A stretch of 64,000 bases of DNA from Tridacna crocea (lineage: Eukaryota; Mollusca; Bivalvia; Cardiida; Cardiidae): positions 36,666,501 to 36,730,500 of the forward strand of contig OX031057.1 of NCBI GenBank assembly GCA_943736015.1. Direction: 5' to 3'. The position numbers and the translations under genes were made by a program. Below, piece by piece: positions 22,422 to 33,560 of this stretch (its first letter is position 1; every line of letters starts with the position of its first letter). Below the pieces are notes generated by a model. It worked only from the letters and a program-made list of their open reading frames with translations, made no database searches and had not been told where the DNA came from.

Positions 22422-24097
22422 TTAGCTCACCAGAGCACGAAGTGCTCAAGGTCAGCTTTTGTGATCATGCCGTGTCTGTCGTCTGTTGTGCGTCGTGCGA
22501 CGTGCGTCGTCCGACATGCGTCGTGCGTCGTCAACTTTTACCTTGTGTACACTCTAGAGGCTACATTTTCAGACCGATACTCATGAAACTTGGTCAGAAT
22601 GTTTGTCTCAATAAAATCTCGGACTAGTTCGAAAGTGGATTATGTTGGGTCAAAAATAGGTCAAATCTTAGAAAAACCTTGTGTACGCTCTAGAGTCCAC
22701 ATTTTATGACCAATAATCCTGAAAGTTGGTCAGAATGTTTGCCTTGATATCTCAGACGATTTCGAAAAGGGTCATGTCGGGTCAAAAACTAGGTCACCAC
22801 ATAAAATCTTAGAAAAACCTTGTGTGCGCTCTAGAGGCCACATTTTCAGTCCAAAATTTTTGAATGTTCGTCAGAATGTTTGTCTTGATGATATCTCGAA
22901 CGAGTTCGAAAAATGAGTCATGTCGGGTCAAAAACTAGGTCACCAGGTCAAATGTTAGAAAACCTTGCGTACGCTCTACAAGCAACATTTCAGCCCAACA
23001 AGCTTGAAAGATAGAATGTTTGTTCTGATGATAGCTCAGAAGAGTTCGAAAATGGGCTATGCGGGATAAAACTAGGTCACTAGATCAGATCTTAGAAAAT
23101 CTTATGCACGCTCTGGAGGCCTTATTTTCCGCTCAAAACTTTTGACAGTTGCTCAAAATGTTTGTTTGGATGATATCTTGGACGAGTTTAAAATAAGATC
23201 ACGTAGGATCAAAAACTAGATCAACCGGTCAAATCTTAGAAAAAACCTTGTGTACGCTCTAGAGGCAATATATCAGTCCAACACTCTTGAAAGATGGTCA
23301 GAATGTTTGTCCTGATGATATCTCGATCGAGTTCGAAAATGGGCCATATGCGGTCAAAACTAAGTCGCTAGGTCAGATCTTAGGAAACATTTATGTACGC
23401 TCTCGAGGCCACATTTTCAGTCCAAAACTGTTGAAAGTTGATCAGAATGTTTGTCTGGATGATATCTTGGACAAATTAAAAAATAGGTCATGTCAGGTCA
23501 TAAATGATTGAATGATTGTTTTGGTGATATCTCAAAAGAGTTTGATAATGGGTTATGTAGGGTCAAAAACTAGGTCAGGTCATAGAAAAACCTTTTGTAC
23601 GCTCTAGAACCCACATTTTCAGTCCAATACTCATGAAACGTGGTCAGAATGTTTGTCTTAGTGATATCTCAAAAGTATTTGATAATAGGAAATGTCTCAT
23701 CAAGAACTAGATCACTATGTCAAATCTTAGAAAAACCATGTGCATGCTCTAGAGACCACATTTTAGCCAAAAACTCTTAAAATATGGTAAAACATGTTTT
23801 TATTGGTAATATATTGAAAGAATTTGAAAATAGGTAGATCTAATGTCTGATAAAAAACTAGCTCACTAGGTCAACTCTTCGAAAACCTTATATACTTTCA
23901 AGAGGTTTCATTTTAAATGCAATACTCATGAGACTTGGTCAGAATGTTGGTACTGCAACAGTGTGCGAGTGTGTCATTTCGGGTCAGTAAACCATGAAAC
24001 TGTTGGTAGAATGTTTGTCATAATATCTCAAAAGAGATTGCAAATGGGTCATGTTTGGTCAAAAGAGTCAGGAGAGCGATATCAGGGCCATTTTGTT
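22422..24097. mobile_element. Second, older copy of the minisatellite-bearing element
   Basis: Same end (TTAGCTCACCAGAGCACGAA) and same closing motif (AGAGCGATATCAGGGCCATT) as 8982-11100, same orientation. About ten units marked by variants of GCTCTAGAGGCCAC, more diverged from each other than in the first copy, with deletions near 23500. This copy is therefore older or less homogenised. Confidence 0.75.
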
Positions 24098-24173
24098 ATT
24101 TCTTTTTTTGGGCTGTAGGTCATAAATATTATTGAAAATGTTTTTTTCTTAATTCTAGTCATTCATAAAGAGT

Positions 24174-24400
24174 TAAAGATTCAGCAACCTATCCCGATTT
24201 TGAGAAAAGAAGACTCTGAAGAAAAGAGCATTTGAAAACAGCACGAAAAGAATAAAAAAGCTAAAATTCTGGTTGCTAGCATTTTCTCCTTTTCCAGCAA
24301 TGATTGCTATATTTTCTAATACAAACCCTGTCAGCTAACCGTATTTGTCAATCGCAATTTCGATAAGTCTAGTATTTTGTCGTCTGGTAAATAATTAGTG
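24174..24400. mobile_element. Decayed TTAA-family hairpin MITE
   Basis: TAGCATTTTCTCCTTTTCCA and a TTTTGTCGTCTGGTAAAT end match the family. The left arm is strongly mutated. It lies 25 bp upstream of an exon acceptor. Confidence 0.5.
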
Positions 24401-24424
24401 TTATCTTTAATCCTTTACTTGCAG

Positions 24425-24502
24425 TTATTGTCAATGTAACAACCACAACAGAAGCAACAGTAACACTGGGTCAAGAACGGCGTGGTAACAGTGAGGATAC
24501 AG
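24425..24502 (+). CDS. Surface-receptor gene exon: Thr-rich juxtamembrane stalk
   Basis: A 78 nt phase 1-1 exon, acceptor TTACTTGCAG, donor GTACTT at 24503. It encodes 26 residues, IVNVTTTTEATVTLG then QERRGNSEDT. The Thr-rich run suggests an O-glycosylated stalk before the membrane segment, and NVT is an N-glycosylation sequon. No domain. The call rests on good splice sites, the conserved phase and position; a short exon like this is easy to misjudge. Confidence 0.65.
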
Positions 24503-26924
24503 GTACTTGTGTTTACTGTAGTCTTTAACTCATTACTGAATAATTCTTCCAGGTTTATTGTACAATCTTTGTCACAGGAATCCAACAGCAATTTACTCGA
24601 GGTTGTTGGAATTTTGTATCGAGGGAGCAGTGGAATGCTTTTTACTAAAGAAATTCAAATTTCGTGTGTGCTCATTAATATTCAGCGTTTCAGATAGCTG
24701 AAAGAAAGGGATAAGATAAATCCTACGAATAGACGGGCGAGCCATTTCCCGTTTTGAAACAACAAACTTAGTCTGCTTTTCCATGTAAATGACTAAAGAT
24801 ACAGTTTTGTTTTCAATTTTGACCTGACGTAATTTTCTCCTTAACAAAATTCATTTCGTATAAAAGATCTTGCTAACTTACTGATGAAAACATTTTCATA
24901 CATTTGGTTAGAATAAATAGATGAAGAACTTTAAATGATTTTTCTGGTTGTCACAGAAGTTGAAGTTCGAATAAAGTCTAACTTTTTTCTTTGGTTAAGT
25001 TCAAAATGGCCGAAAAAATTGTACATCAGCGTTAACCTGAACTGATATTTTTTGTCACCATAGACGTGTTACCCTTATACGTTCTTTCGACCGGAAGAAC
25101 GTTCCTTTTTCCGATAACTTTGAAATGAAGGTCATTTTGTGCGTTAGCCTGAAGTGTTAATTTTTGTTATTATTATGTTTAATATTGTTACTAATTTTTT
25201 GTAAAGGTCACGTAAAATTTTATTTTTCACATAGCAATTCTTTTCATTGCCTAGACTTTCTTGTTCTTACATATGTTTAGATATCTGTTTTCTTCAGCAT
25301 GGCTTCAAATATGTGTATACACTTAGACATTTACATTTTACTTTAGTGATTTATGATCTGCGAAAATCCAAAACTTGTTTTTCTCATTTTAATTGATATT
25401 TTACTAATTCAATCGAGACAGGATCTTAAATGATACTTCAGATGGCCAGCTTTTGTCAACTTGTTAGATCCATATGTTGTGATTCTTCTTAGTTCTTAGT
25501 TACTACGGACAAAAGGCCTGGACAAAATCCTATGCATTTGGTTTTTCATTTGTATCTCTGTCATGCATGCATATGTAGGTACCTAGGTGAAAGCCCCATG
25601 TGAAGCAAACATAAATAACGTGGGGACACATAGGAATATTATGAACAGACCCCTAACATAAACTTCACATCATAACTGCTCTGAGTGCACTTAATGTGGG
25701 GCAACTAGTGTAGAATGTAAATGTCAGAAAATGCATTGACAGTATTGATTAACATTAAGGTAATGCCTATGTACATCATATAACTAGATAGATGAGCTTA
25801 AAAGTTAGTCGGTTGAAATGCAGCTTTAAATGATGTAAGTGGACAATCTTAGCAAGAAGAATAAGGACAGATATTATGAGAGACTTGGTGTAATTGCAAG
25901 AGGCGTCGCGAAGCGTCGTCCGGCGAAGCGAAAGCTTGTTGTTAGAAATGGTGTCAAATTTTACATACCTTATGCCTTCGACAGAGTGGTGGACCGGAGG
26001 TAAACAAATTTATATATGGCGGGCGGAAGTAACCACAGAGACAGGTAGCATGACAAATCAATCACCAATTTTCTATGTATCACTACATTACGTGATTTGA
26101 AACACTGATACAGTCGACAAACGAGAACCTCGCGAGAATTGGTCAAATTCGAAAGAACTCGGTCTTTTCCTTTATCTGTTTGAGTCACTGAAAATTCTTA
26201 ATACAGAAATAAACATTACAGGAGTTGATAAAGCAGCTGAACCGTTTCGGATGAGTCAATAGATCTATGCTCCCAAGTTTTTTCGCGCGCTTTGTTTTGA
26301 AAACTTTGCTCATGTTTTATTTGGGCGTTTTCCCCAACTTTTAAAGTCTTGTTCGGTAAAAAAAACAAAACAACTCTGACAGTACTTTACTTGTCCCAAA
26401 GACAACATGGCCCCAGCAAAGTTTGATAATTTATGTAGATCTACGGTAGATATTGACGGATTGACAAGCATGTTTTCCATTCTGAACAGAAAGAAACAAA
26501 ATACCTTTTTTTCTGATCGAGATGTAGATTACAACTGCTTAAAAGGTAATCCATATTTTTTTTTCAGTTGAAAATAATGGCCCACTCGCAGCATATTTTT
26601 TTTTTTTCATTTTCTTTTAACAGGGGAATTTACTTTGTTTTATTCTATTTGTTTTGATCTGAATTGGATCTAGATGCCATAATAATCATGGTAGTGAAAT
26701 CTAAATCTGATCAAACTCTGTCAGCACTCACTTTGATGTTTTATGACAGAATAGATCTAGATTTCACTTTGCATAGAATATGATTTTTTGTGAAATCTGT
26801 CGCTGTACCCACACACATAATATTCTCAAAAAGTGTGTCTACATTGTTGGAACTCCTCTGTTGTATTTTTAAAGAGATATCTACCTTTTACGGTAACTGT
26901 CTTTCCAATAGATCACAACTTTTT
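24503..26924 (+). other. Intron, nothing recognised
   Basis: A 2.4 kb AT-rich stretch. A frame ending EVTTETG before GTAGCA near 26045 looks like an exon end but has no matching acceptor or Cys/Thr pattern. A short palindrome around CGACCGGAAGAACG near 25090 is noted. Confidence 0.45.
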
Positions 26925-27097
26925 TTTCAATGTCTTCAAACTGTAGCAGTGATAAATGTGTCAAACTAGATTTTAAGCAAATATTCTTGATAAAGAAGTT
27001 TAAAAATTTACATCAACTTGAAACAACAGTGGCCAGAGTGAGAATAAAAGACACCACCAAGATTGTCTGCACCGGGGCTCAAATTAATGACCAATCA
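26925..27097 (+). pseudogene. Decayed TBP-like core-domain fragment
   Basis: One frame gives KLDFKQIFL and, further on, VRIKDTT followed by KIVCTGAQINDQS. The other frame just upstream gives LQTVAVINVS. In order and spacing these correspond to the first repeat of the TATA-binding-protein core (LQN-IVATVNLG, KLDLKTIAL, MRIREPRTT, KMVCTGAKSEEQS). A frameshift lies between the first two blocks, and about seven residues are missing between TT and KIVCTGA. Similarity stops after DQS. This is recognition by eye; the most likely reading is a processed or duplicated TBP-family copy that has decayed inside the intron. Confidence 0.45.
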
Positions 27098-27845
27098 AAT
27101 GATTGTTTCTATAGAATGCCTTCTTTAACTGAACCATTCCTAATTATCCAATATATGGTATATGTCATCTTCGCGAGCCAAGTTTACGATCACTGTGTGG
27201 ATCTTACCCTGGCTGATTGAGCCCGATTTCGAGATTCCTGCGATGCACCCTCTATTGGATGCTGGTTATTACCCCATTTACATCATATTTCTAAATGCAA
27301 ATGAAATATCGTTTTACCAACCGCTTACGAATAAACATTAAGTGATAAGCAGACATCCACGTGGGTTTCCACGTTTTACCTTCTATTCGAAAAGTAGAGA
27401 CCTTGTTCTATTTTTATCAAAGATGAAATGCTACGAGCGATTTCATTCGTTGCAGCTAGAGCTGGCTGCATCCAATGAAAAAGCGTATCGGGTAAACGTA
27501 AAAATCAAGCTCGATCCGCCAAGGGTAGAGTAGCGTAGTGAATCGTCGGCTTTGGCTTGCGAAGATGGGTATATGTCGGCATGTTGAAATGTCCTAGTAT
27601 TTAGAAGTACTATGTTATAGGGAGTCAGAAGTTTAAACACTTAAATGGGAGAGAAAAAAGGGATAATGCTCAATGTATTTTCTCTAGAAATGATATTTTG
27701 GCCTGAAGGCTTCTTTTTTACAGAACGATATCGAGTATCAATTTTGTAAAGTTTCTTTTGACTTCCATAAACAAAATCTGGTATTATGATTTCTTTTTCC
27801 ACCCCTGTATTTTCCATTTTCAGTTAACGGTAAAAATTTTGTACA
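27098..27845 (+). other. Intron, nothing recognised
   Basis: Open frames at 27098-27220 and 27342-27533 have no family features. No repeat is recognised. Confidence 0.4.
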
Positions 27846-28595
27846 ATATTTTAGACAGCGACTTATTGATAACTATACCCAAAGTTGTTTTTCTTTGATT
27901 GCAAATGCTTCTTCCTTACAAGTCTATAAATATTTGAAAAATACGTTACAATATGAACTATATTTTGGGCATTCTGCCGCCTGAGCTCAGATTCTTTATA
28001 ACTAGGCTTAGAACTTCCTCTCATTCCTTAAGAATTCAAACTTGTCGTTTTAGTGAGAATAGAATTCCGAGAAATGAACGAGTATGTCTCCTCTGTACCT
28101 CGTGAGAAACGGAAGATGAATTTCATTTCGTATTAAAATGTCCGTTTTTTGATCAGTTAAGAAAAAAATATATTAAAGAATATTATCGTATAAGACCAAG
28201 TACCTATAAACTTTTAGAGCTTTTAAATTCAACAAATAAAAATGAGATTTTCAATTTGGCTAACTATGTAAAAAACGCCCCCTTTGAAAGAACTACATAC
28301 ACGCATCAATTGACTGCTGATTAAGATTTTGTCTCTAAAACCGAACACATAATGTTTCCTTTAAAGCATAATTCAGATTGTGTGTGTGGGTGTGCGAGGA
28401 GGTGTGGGTGTGTGTTTGGATGTGTGTGAGCGAGGATAAATTTCTGTTTCCTATTTCTGTTTTCTTTTGTTTTCCATAAATTATTAGAGACCTTGACGTT
28501 TGACATTTTTCTTTATCATATTTAGAATGTTGCTATGACTATGTACTCTGTGCTTGTCAATAAAATATCTGTATCTGTATCTATCTGTATTAAAT
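27846..28595 (+). mobile_element. 3' end of a non-LTR retrotransposon (LINE), frame-broken
   Basis: Translated pieces match the region after the reverse transcriptase in mollusc LINEs: FRQRLIDNYTQ, then TRLRTSSHSLRIQTCRFSE, then RNERVCLLC and DEFHFVLKCPFFDQLR, the Cys-rich zf-RVT-like segment. Translation needs one frameshift near 28003 and meets in-frame TGA codons near 27980 and 28106. The 3' UTR ends in CAATAAAATATCTGTATCTG, an (ATCTGT)n tail near 28560-28591. It is 5'-truncated, sense to the host gene and defective. Confidence 0.8.
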
Positions 28596-29649
28596 CTGCT
28601 TTTAACAAATTTCAGCTTATTTCATTCAGACCAAACCATCAGCTGAATTGTTATAAAAGAACAAACCAGCTGGATAACATGACTTTTAAGAGTAATTTAT
28701 AGCAAAGTGAAGGCAAAGACTCGGGAGCTACTTAAAAGTCTTCCTGTAGATATGTTTTTTTATAGGTGACTGAAATTTATTTCTAAGTCAAGGCAAAGGG
28801 TTCGTTCTCTTGAAATACTGTTTGAAACTTTGCCAGTCGTGTAGGACTATCCTTGGGCAAGGCACACCATAGCCACTGGTTGAAACAATACTAAGTAAAG
28901 ATGTTAATGACATTACGTAAGGTGAAGTGCAATGGGAAGTAACATAAAAATCCATTCAAACAAATAATTACAAAGATTCAGATCTACAAATCTAAATCTC
29001 TGAAAATTCTTAATTTTTCCTAGATCTTTCCCCCTTTCTCCATACATGTAAACCATTTTGTTGTTATTAACTTGAATCGAGAAATATAAATACCGTGTTG
29101 TCAAACAATGACTACATAGATATAAATTCAGTTTAAATGGCAATGTCAGATAATGATCAGGCCCATGGTATTGAATCAGCCTCTTTGGCCGTACCCTTTT
29201 TGAAATTAGGACTTTTTTTTTATTTATTCATAGCTATTGTACTGTCATTTTAAAGTCATTTCAGTTGTATTAAGCTGACCGCTCACTTCATATAATTTTT
29301 TTCCTTGGTTTTACTAGCAGTCTATGTTTGGGATGTTCCTTTACCTTTCCCTGTCTATAGAAACCGCCATACAAGAAATGAAGTAAAACATTGTCTTGGC
29401 TTAGATCAAACCAAGGACCTTAAGATTATTGATTTAACACCTTATGGACTAAGTCACCCCTGACAACTTAAAACTCTTTGGAGGCTGATCCTAGATTTCC
29501 TAGAATATTTATTTAGATATTGAAAAGTTTTCTGAAAAAAAGTCATGTTAAACTTTGGTATCAACAAAAGTTTACATTGATCAGATCATCTCTTTACACA
29601 AGATTTCTCCGAGACGCATGTTTGTGCCAAATTTGACGAACCTCGGCGA
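28596..29649 (+). other. Intron, nothing recognised
   Basis: About 1 kb of AT-rich sequence with a T-run near 29212-29221. No exon or repeat recognised. Confidence 0.4.
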
Positions 29650-29722
29650 GGAAGCTTGGTCGTTTGTCATGTGCCTGACTCATGACCTTGTGGTTATGGG
29701 TTCGATACCCGGTTTAGGCATA
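29650..29722 (+). mobile_element. SINE fragment, tRNA-like head only
   Basis: CTCATGACCTTGTGGTTATG followed by GGTTCGATACCCGG is a clear B-box region like that of the complete SINE at 32223-32491. There is no 3' tail and no complete cloverleaf. Confidence 0.6.
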
Positions 29723-30472
29723 TTATATTTCCAGCAACTTTAAGCCTCTCACATCTGATGCACTTGAGAAAAGTAGTCAACAGTTTGAAAGAAAGTTGTG
29801 TCAGTTAGGGTGAGGGAGAGGAGATTTTTGAAGAAAATACCTCCTATTACCTTCAATCTGAAGGTTTGCTTCAGTGTTATTTATCTTTTTTGTGATTGGA
29901 CAGACAATCACAAAAATAACATTAGAGCTAGTATCGAATCGAGGGTAACCCTGTATATAATTTGTAGGCATTTGATAAGATTAACTTCTATGAAAGTGCG
30001 CTGCTCGCCTTTAGGTTTTGCCTATATTCATATTAAAAGCAATGTTATATTGTAGTAGCTTTGCTGGTGCCTGCATTTGCTTCTCACTGCGTAAAACATA
30101 GTTTAATATCTCTCGGAACATTTTTTACACGAAGTTTGAAGCAAATGCAAGCTCAAAGAAAGTTTCTACTACATAATCATCCATATAATTCATATAGTTT
30201 AATCGATGAAATAGAATACAGAATGCATGATCATATCAAGTCAAAGGCCTCTGCACCAAAAGTCTTATCATTGCAGATGTTTAGGTGTTAGGCGTCGCTG
30301 CGTCAAAACAGGATTGAATGCAACTTCGTAATGCATTATGCAAAGTAATTCGTTACATGTGTATGGTTCAATAAAATCCATTTTGTCCAACAACCAAATA
30401 TATGAAGTAGAGCTGTCCTTGGACATTCAGAAAACTTTTAAATAGCAAAATATTTCTTGAGTATGACTCATA
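29723..30472 (+). other. Intron, nothing recognised
   Basis: Two short open frames (29798-30055, 30061-30291) show no family features or exon borders. Confidence 0.4.
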
Positions 30473-31000
30473 TACAGGGTGATTCACAATCCTGAATACT
30501 ATTTTTTTCGCCTGTTCTTACCTTGTTCTAATTTATATCACAGTACTTTATAAAAATTACAACTTTGTTTGATTCACATAGTTAAAAGGTTTACATGCAT
30601 ACATTTTAAATTTAATAGGTCACGCTTTTTTTCTAAATATTTACGTGATATGCTCAATGTGACGTCCATTATGAGCTATTACGATGTTGAGCCCCTTTTA
30701 ATAAAAGTTTGCTTTCATTGATGCGCGTATTCCTTGCGTCATTTTCTCATTTCTCGATGAATAGCTTTTTTCAACTCTCCAACAGCTTTTAGTTTAGGTA
30801 AATGTATATTTTCTGTCAAATGTCCCCACGAGAAAAAGTCCAAAAAACAGGGTCTGTGATATAAGGAGACCAAACCTTGTAAGTTCTGAACGAGGTAAAG
30901 TTTTCTCACAAGCTACTAAAAGTCGCAACAATACTGAAGATGCTGTATGGGAGTGCTGCTTTATCCTGTTGAAACCAAATGTCTTTCATTTTCTTTTCTC
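30473..31000 (-). pseudogene. Mariner-like (Tc1/mariner superfamily) transposase remnant
   Basis: On the minus strand, WFQQD (catalytic Asp region) lies near 30960-30990. Further along are a FFSWGHLTENIHLPKLKAVG-type segment and a final RHIEH-like end near 30660, the usual C-terminus of this transposase group. The outer end starts TACAGGGTGATTCACAATCC, a typical mariner inverted-repeat start after TA. Frameshifts and stops are frequent, so it is dead. Only the second half of the transposase is present. Confidence 0.65.
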
Positions 31001-31105
31001 TGCAGAGCTGACACAAACTTTTATCTTTAGTAATGTCAGCTATTTTCTATTAATTACTGTCTGTGTTTTTTCCACTTTATTGGTCAAAACAAACTATTGT
31101 AACTG

Positions 31106-31471
31106 AACGCCGGTCATATGTTAACCATTCCATCCTGTAGAGGATTTTTTGATGACAAATGTGAAGCAGCCCCCCAGACAACACGTTCAGTCTTGTCGTG
31201 GCTTCATGAAAGCTTTGGGAAAACTTCATCTCCTACAGCACTGACACTGTTTGCACCACGTCCTTCATTCATTGTTTATTCACTTAAACCAAACAACGTT
31301 GGACAGTTGAAACAAGCTGTTCGTCAGAAGATGGGAAGAATGACGCCAGAAATGTGTTCATCGGTGATGGAAAACTTTCAAAAGAGGCTTGATGTCGCAG
31401 TATCCCAGTGTGGACGTCATATAGATCATAATAATTTCAATGTCGTGACAAAATTTGACCTATTTCATTGA
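31106..31471 (+). pseudogene. Second mariner-like transposase remnant, opposite strand
   Basis: A 117-codon open frame holds TTRSVLSWLHESFGK, then NNVGQLKQAVRQKMGRMTPE, then MENFQKRLDVAVSQCGRHID: the segment after FQQD, the middle helix and the C-terminal RLD...GxHI-H signature. The FQQDGA region has become FFDDKCEAA, so the catalytic segment is damaged. It is head-to-head with the minus-strand remnant about 100 bp away. The two could be halves of one inverted element or two nested insertions. Confidence 0.65.
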
Positions 31472-31911
31472 ACATATAAGTATTTAAAGTACTTAACAAT
31501 GTGTATCAAAGAAAAATCTATTTAATGTAGAGTTTTGTAATATAAATCATAACAAGATATGTGCTGGCGGAAAATAATATTACATATTTGAATCGTAATG
31601 ATAAAATTAATTACACTGTTTTTAGAACATTTTTAAGCCTTTACCAAACGATTAAAATCCCTGTTGAAGAACTTTTAACAGCATTGTCAACAAGGTAAAG
31701 AAAAATACTAAACCAGCATTTTCAGAACGGCAAATCAAATCACTTGAGGTAAACTGCATGTACATTTTTCATGTTACTTACTTGGATTTGACCCAAGCTA
31801 AAGAAACTAAGAGAAGAAAGTGTCTAAATGGATAGAGATCATAAGTACAGACATAGAAGATCACCATCAAACTGCAATTTACATTTACATACACGTACAT
31901 ATATTTTACAG
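31472..31911 (+). other. Intron, nothing recognised
   Basis: AT-rich sequence leading to the acceptor of the membrane exon. No branch point or repeat can be assigned with confidence. Confidence 0.4.
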
Positions 31912-32005
31912 GTGGTTTGGGGATGTACATTGGACTTGCTATCTCTGGTGTAGCGCTTGTTGTCTCCTTAACTGTCTGTGGCTTGTTTTTCCATAGAAAG
32001 TTTAG
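31912..32005 (+). CDS. Surface-receptor gene exon: transmembrane segment
   Basis: A 94 nt exon, acceptor ATATTTTACAG, donor GTAAGT at 32006. It enters in phase 1 like the ectodomain exons and leaves in phase 2. It encodes GGLGMYIGLAISGVALVV then SLTVCGLFF, a 23-residue hydrophobic helix, followed by HRKFR, the basic stop-transfer end that places the C-terminus in the cytoplasm. With the Cys-rich N-terminal exons this defines a type I single-pass membrane protein. Confidence 0.9.
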
Positions 32006-32222
32006 GTAAGTAATGTTTTACCATTCATGTTTTAAAGTTGAATGTTATCATATAAATTAGTAATTTCTTTTAGATTTAAACTTATTTCAAATTAGGGCAT
32101 TTGCAGAAAACTGTAAGTTATAGCAATGTTCCTAAAGGCCTTTAATCCCTAAACGTCGTTCGCTTTGAAAATGATTAAACAGGTAACAGGATATCTAAAA
32201 GTTTAAACTAAATTGTGCATAG
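32006..32222 (+). other. Short intron piece with left SINE target duplication
   Basis: Holds AAATTGTGCATAG at 32210-32222, the left copy of a 13 bp target-site duplication. Confidence 0.7.
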
Positions 32223-32491
32223 TTGGTTGGTTGGTTGTACTGGGGTTTAACGCCACTTTAACAACTAAAGTCATATCATGGCTGTCGGTGAAGCACATGT
32301 GTTTTCTGACTTTCTCACATCAGTACTAACACAACTTTCTTTCCAAAGCCACCGACTACTTTTCACACATGCTTAAGCAGGGGTGAGAGGCGAAAATACG
32401 CCAGAGAGAAAGTTAGCCTCAACCGGGTATCGAACTTACAACCACCAGGTCATGAAACTGTCACGCTCACCACTGAGCCACTCGGGCTGGC
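32223..32491 (-). mobile_element. Complete tRNA-derived SINE with perfect 13 bp target duplication
   Basis: Read on the minus strand it begins CCAGCCCGAGTGGCTCAGTG (A-box region), has GTTCGATACCCGG (B box), a long unrelated body and ends GTGGCGTTAAACCCCAGT followed by a short (CCAA)n tail. AAATTGTGCATAG flanks both sides exactly (32210-32222 and 32492-32504). The intact duplication means the insertion is fairly recent. Confidence 0.85.
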
Positions 32492-33478
32492 AAATTGTGC
32501 ATAGTAGAACTTAACTCAGGGACCCAATGTATTAAGCAACCGACTGCTTTAAGGTCAATCAGCAGCCAAAGGTAAGCCTGGAGTCAAAGTGCATGAAAAA
32601 TTTATTCATACGTTTAAAAGTAAGGATATACAGGGTTAAACAAAGGCATTTTGTTAAAGGCCATTCAAATAGGATTATTTGCTTTATAAATGTGCAAGTG
32701 TTTTTGATCCGTTACAAATGTGAGCTGTAGAAGACATTGTGATGAAGTGTCTTTTTACTTAAAACGAGCAATATACCTAACATTTTACCAAACAATGAAG
32801 AGGTAGCCACAATATTTCCAAGTTTGAACGATAATGAGGAAGTCAGATTTTGAAATATTTTAGGAAATGGAGAAAATGATTGCAATAAACTTTTTCTCCA
32901 TACCTACAATTAATGTCTGCTATCTTTCACAAGACAAACCCCACTACCACAGCCACATTTCTATTGCCGTCTGCACTCGCATTCAGGATTAGTCTATAAT
33001 TTTCTGTGTGGTAAAATTTACATCATTTGTAAAACAGTCCGCAAGGTACTATTGTAAGTGTCTCCAGAGGAAGCTTTAAAAACGTTGCATGGGAAAGAAA
33101 AATGATTTGCAAGGAACCATTTTGCTTTTCCAACAGGGCCATTTGTCCTATCAGAGGTCTTCAGCTCGACTTCAGTTATTACTAGTTTGTCATCTTTTGA
33201 TGGTTTCAGTTTAGAAGAGGCTGAAGTTCGTTGGTTGGGACAAGATAGGGATGTATATAGATTTTGGACACGTCAATATTTAAAATTTTAACAAGACAGA
33301 AATGAGAAATGGTTCACTCAAAAACACACTAGTTATACTTACACTTGAGAAATTTAGTTGTTAAAGGAAAAAAAAACTAGCGCATTTTTGGGACATTTCT
33401 GAGCAAAACCTATAAAATTATGTCAAAATGCCTTGTTATTTTTCATATTTTGAGTTATTTCCATTTTTTTTCCTACAG
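32492..33478 (+). other. Intron with two decayed MITE cores
   Basis: At 32800-33010 and 33060-33140 there are degraded versions of the TTAA-family core (TTTTAGGAAATGGAGAAAAT; GGAACCATTTTGCTTTTCC). The rest is unrecognised until the T-rich acceptor tract of the next exon. Confidence 0.45.
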
Positions 33479-33529
33479 ATATACCGTTGTGTTATTATTC
33501 TCAAACTCATCGTCTAATTCTTTGGAAGA
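33479..33529 (+). CDS. Surface-receptor gene exon: juxtamembrane cytoplasmic microexon
   Basis: A 51 nt exon, phase 2 on both sides, between TTTTTCCTACAG and GTAAGT at 33530. It completes an Arg codon from the membrane exon and encodes YTVVLLFSNSSSNSLE. Only a 31 nt gap separates it from the next exon. That is extremely short for an intron, yet GTAAGT and a polypyrimidine tract ending in ACAG are both present. If the gap is retained, reading continues but in a different way, so this microexon could be an alternative form. Confidence 0.6.
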
Positions 33530-33560
33530 GTAAGTGTTATATTTTTTCTTCCATTGACAG

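Noticed and set aside
25894..26100. Frame ending EVTTETG before GTAGCA, resembling the stalk exon
   Set aside because: No acceptor in phase 1 before it and a weak donor; similarity is limited to a few residues.
32223..32491. Possible tRNA gene (A and B box like)
   Set aside because: Body, (CCAA)n tail and target duplication show a SINE; no cloverleaf or terminator.
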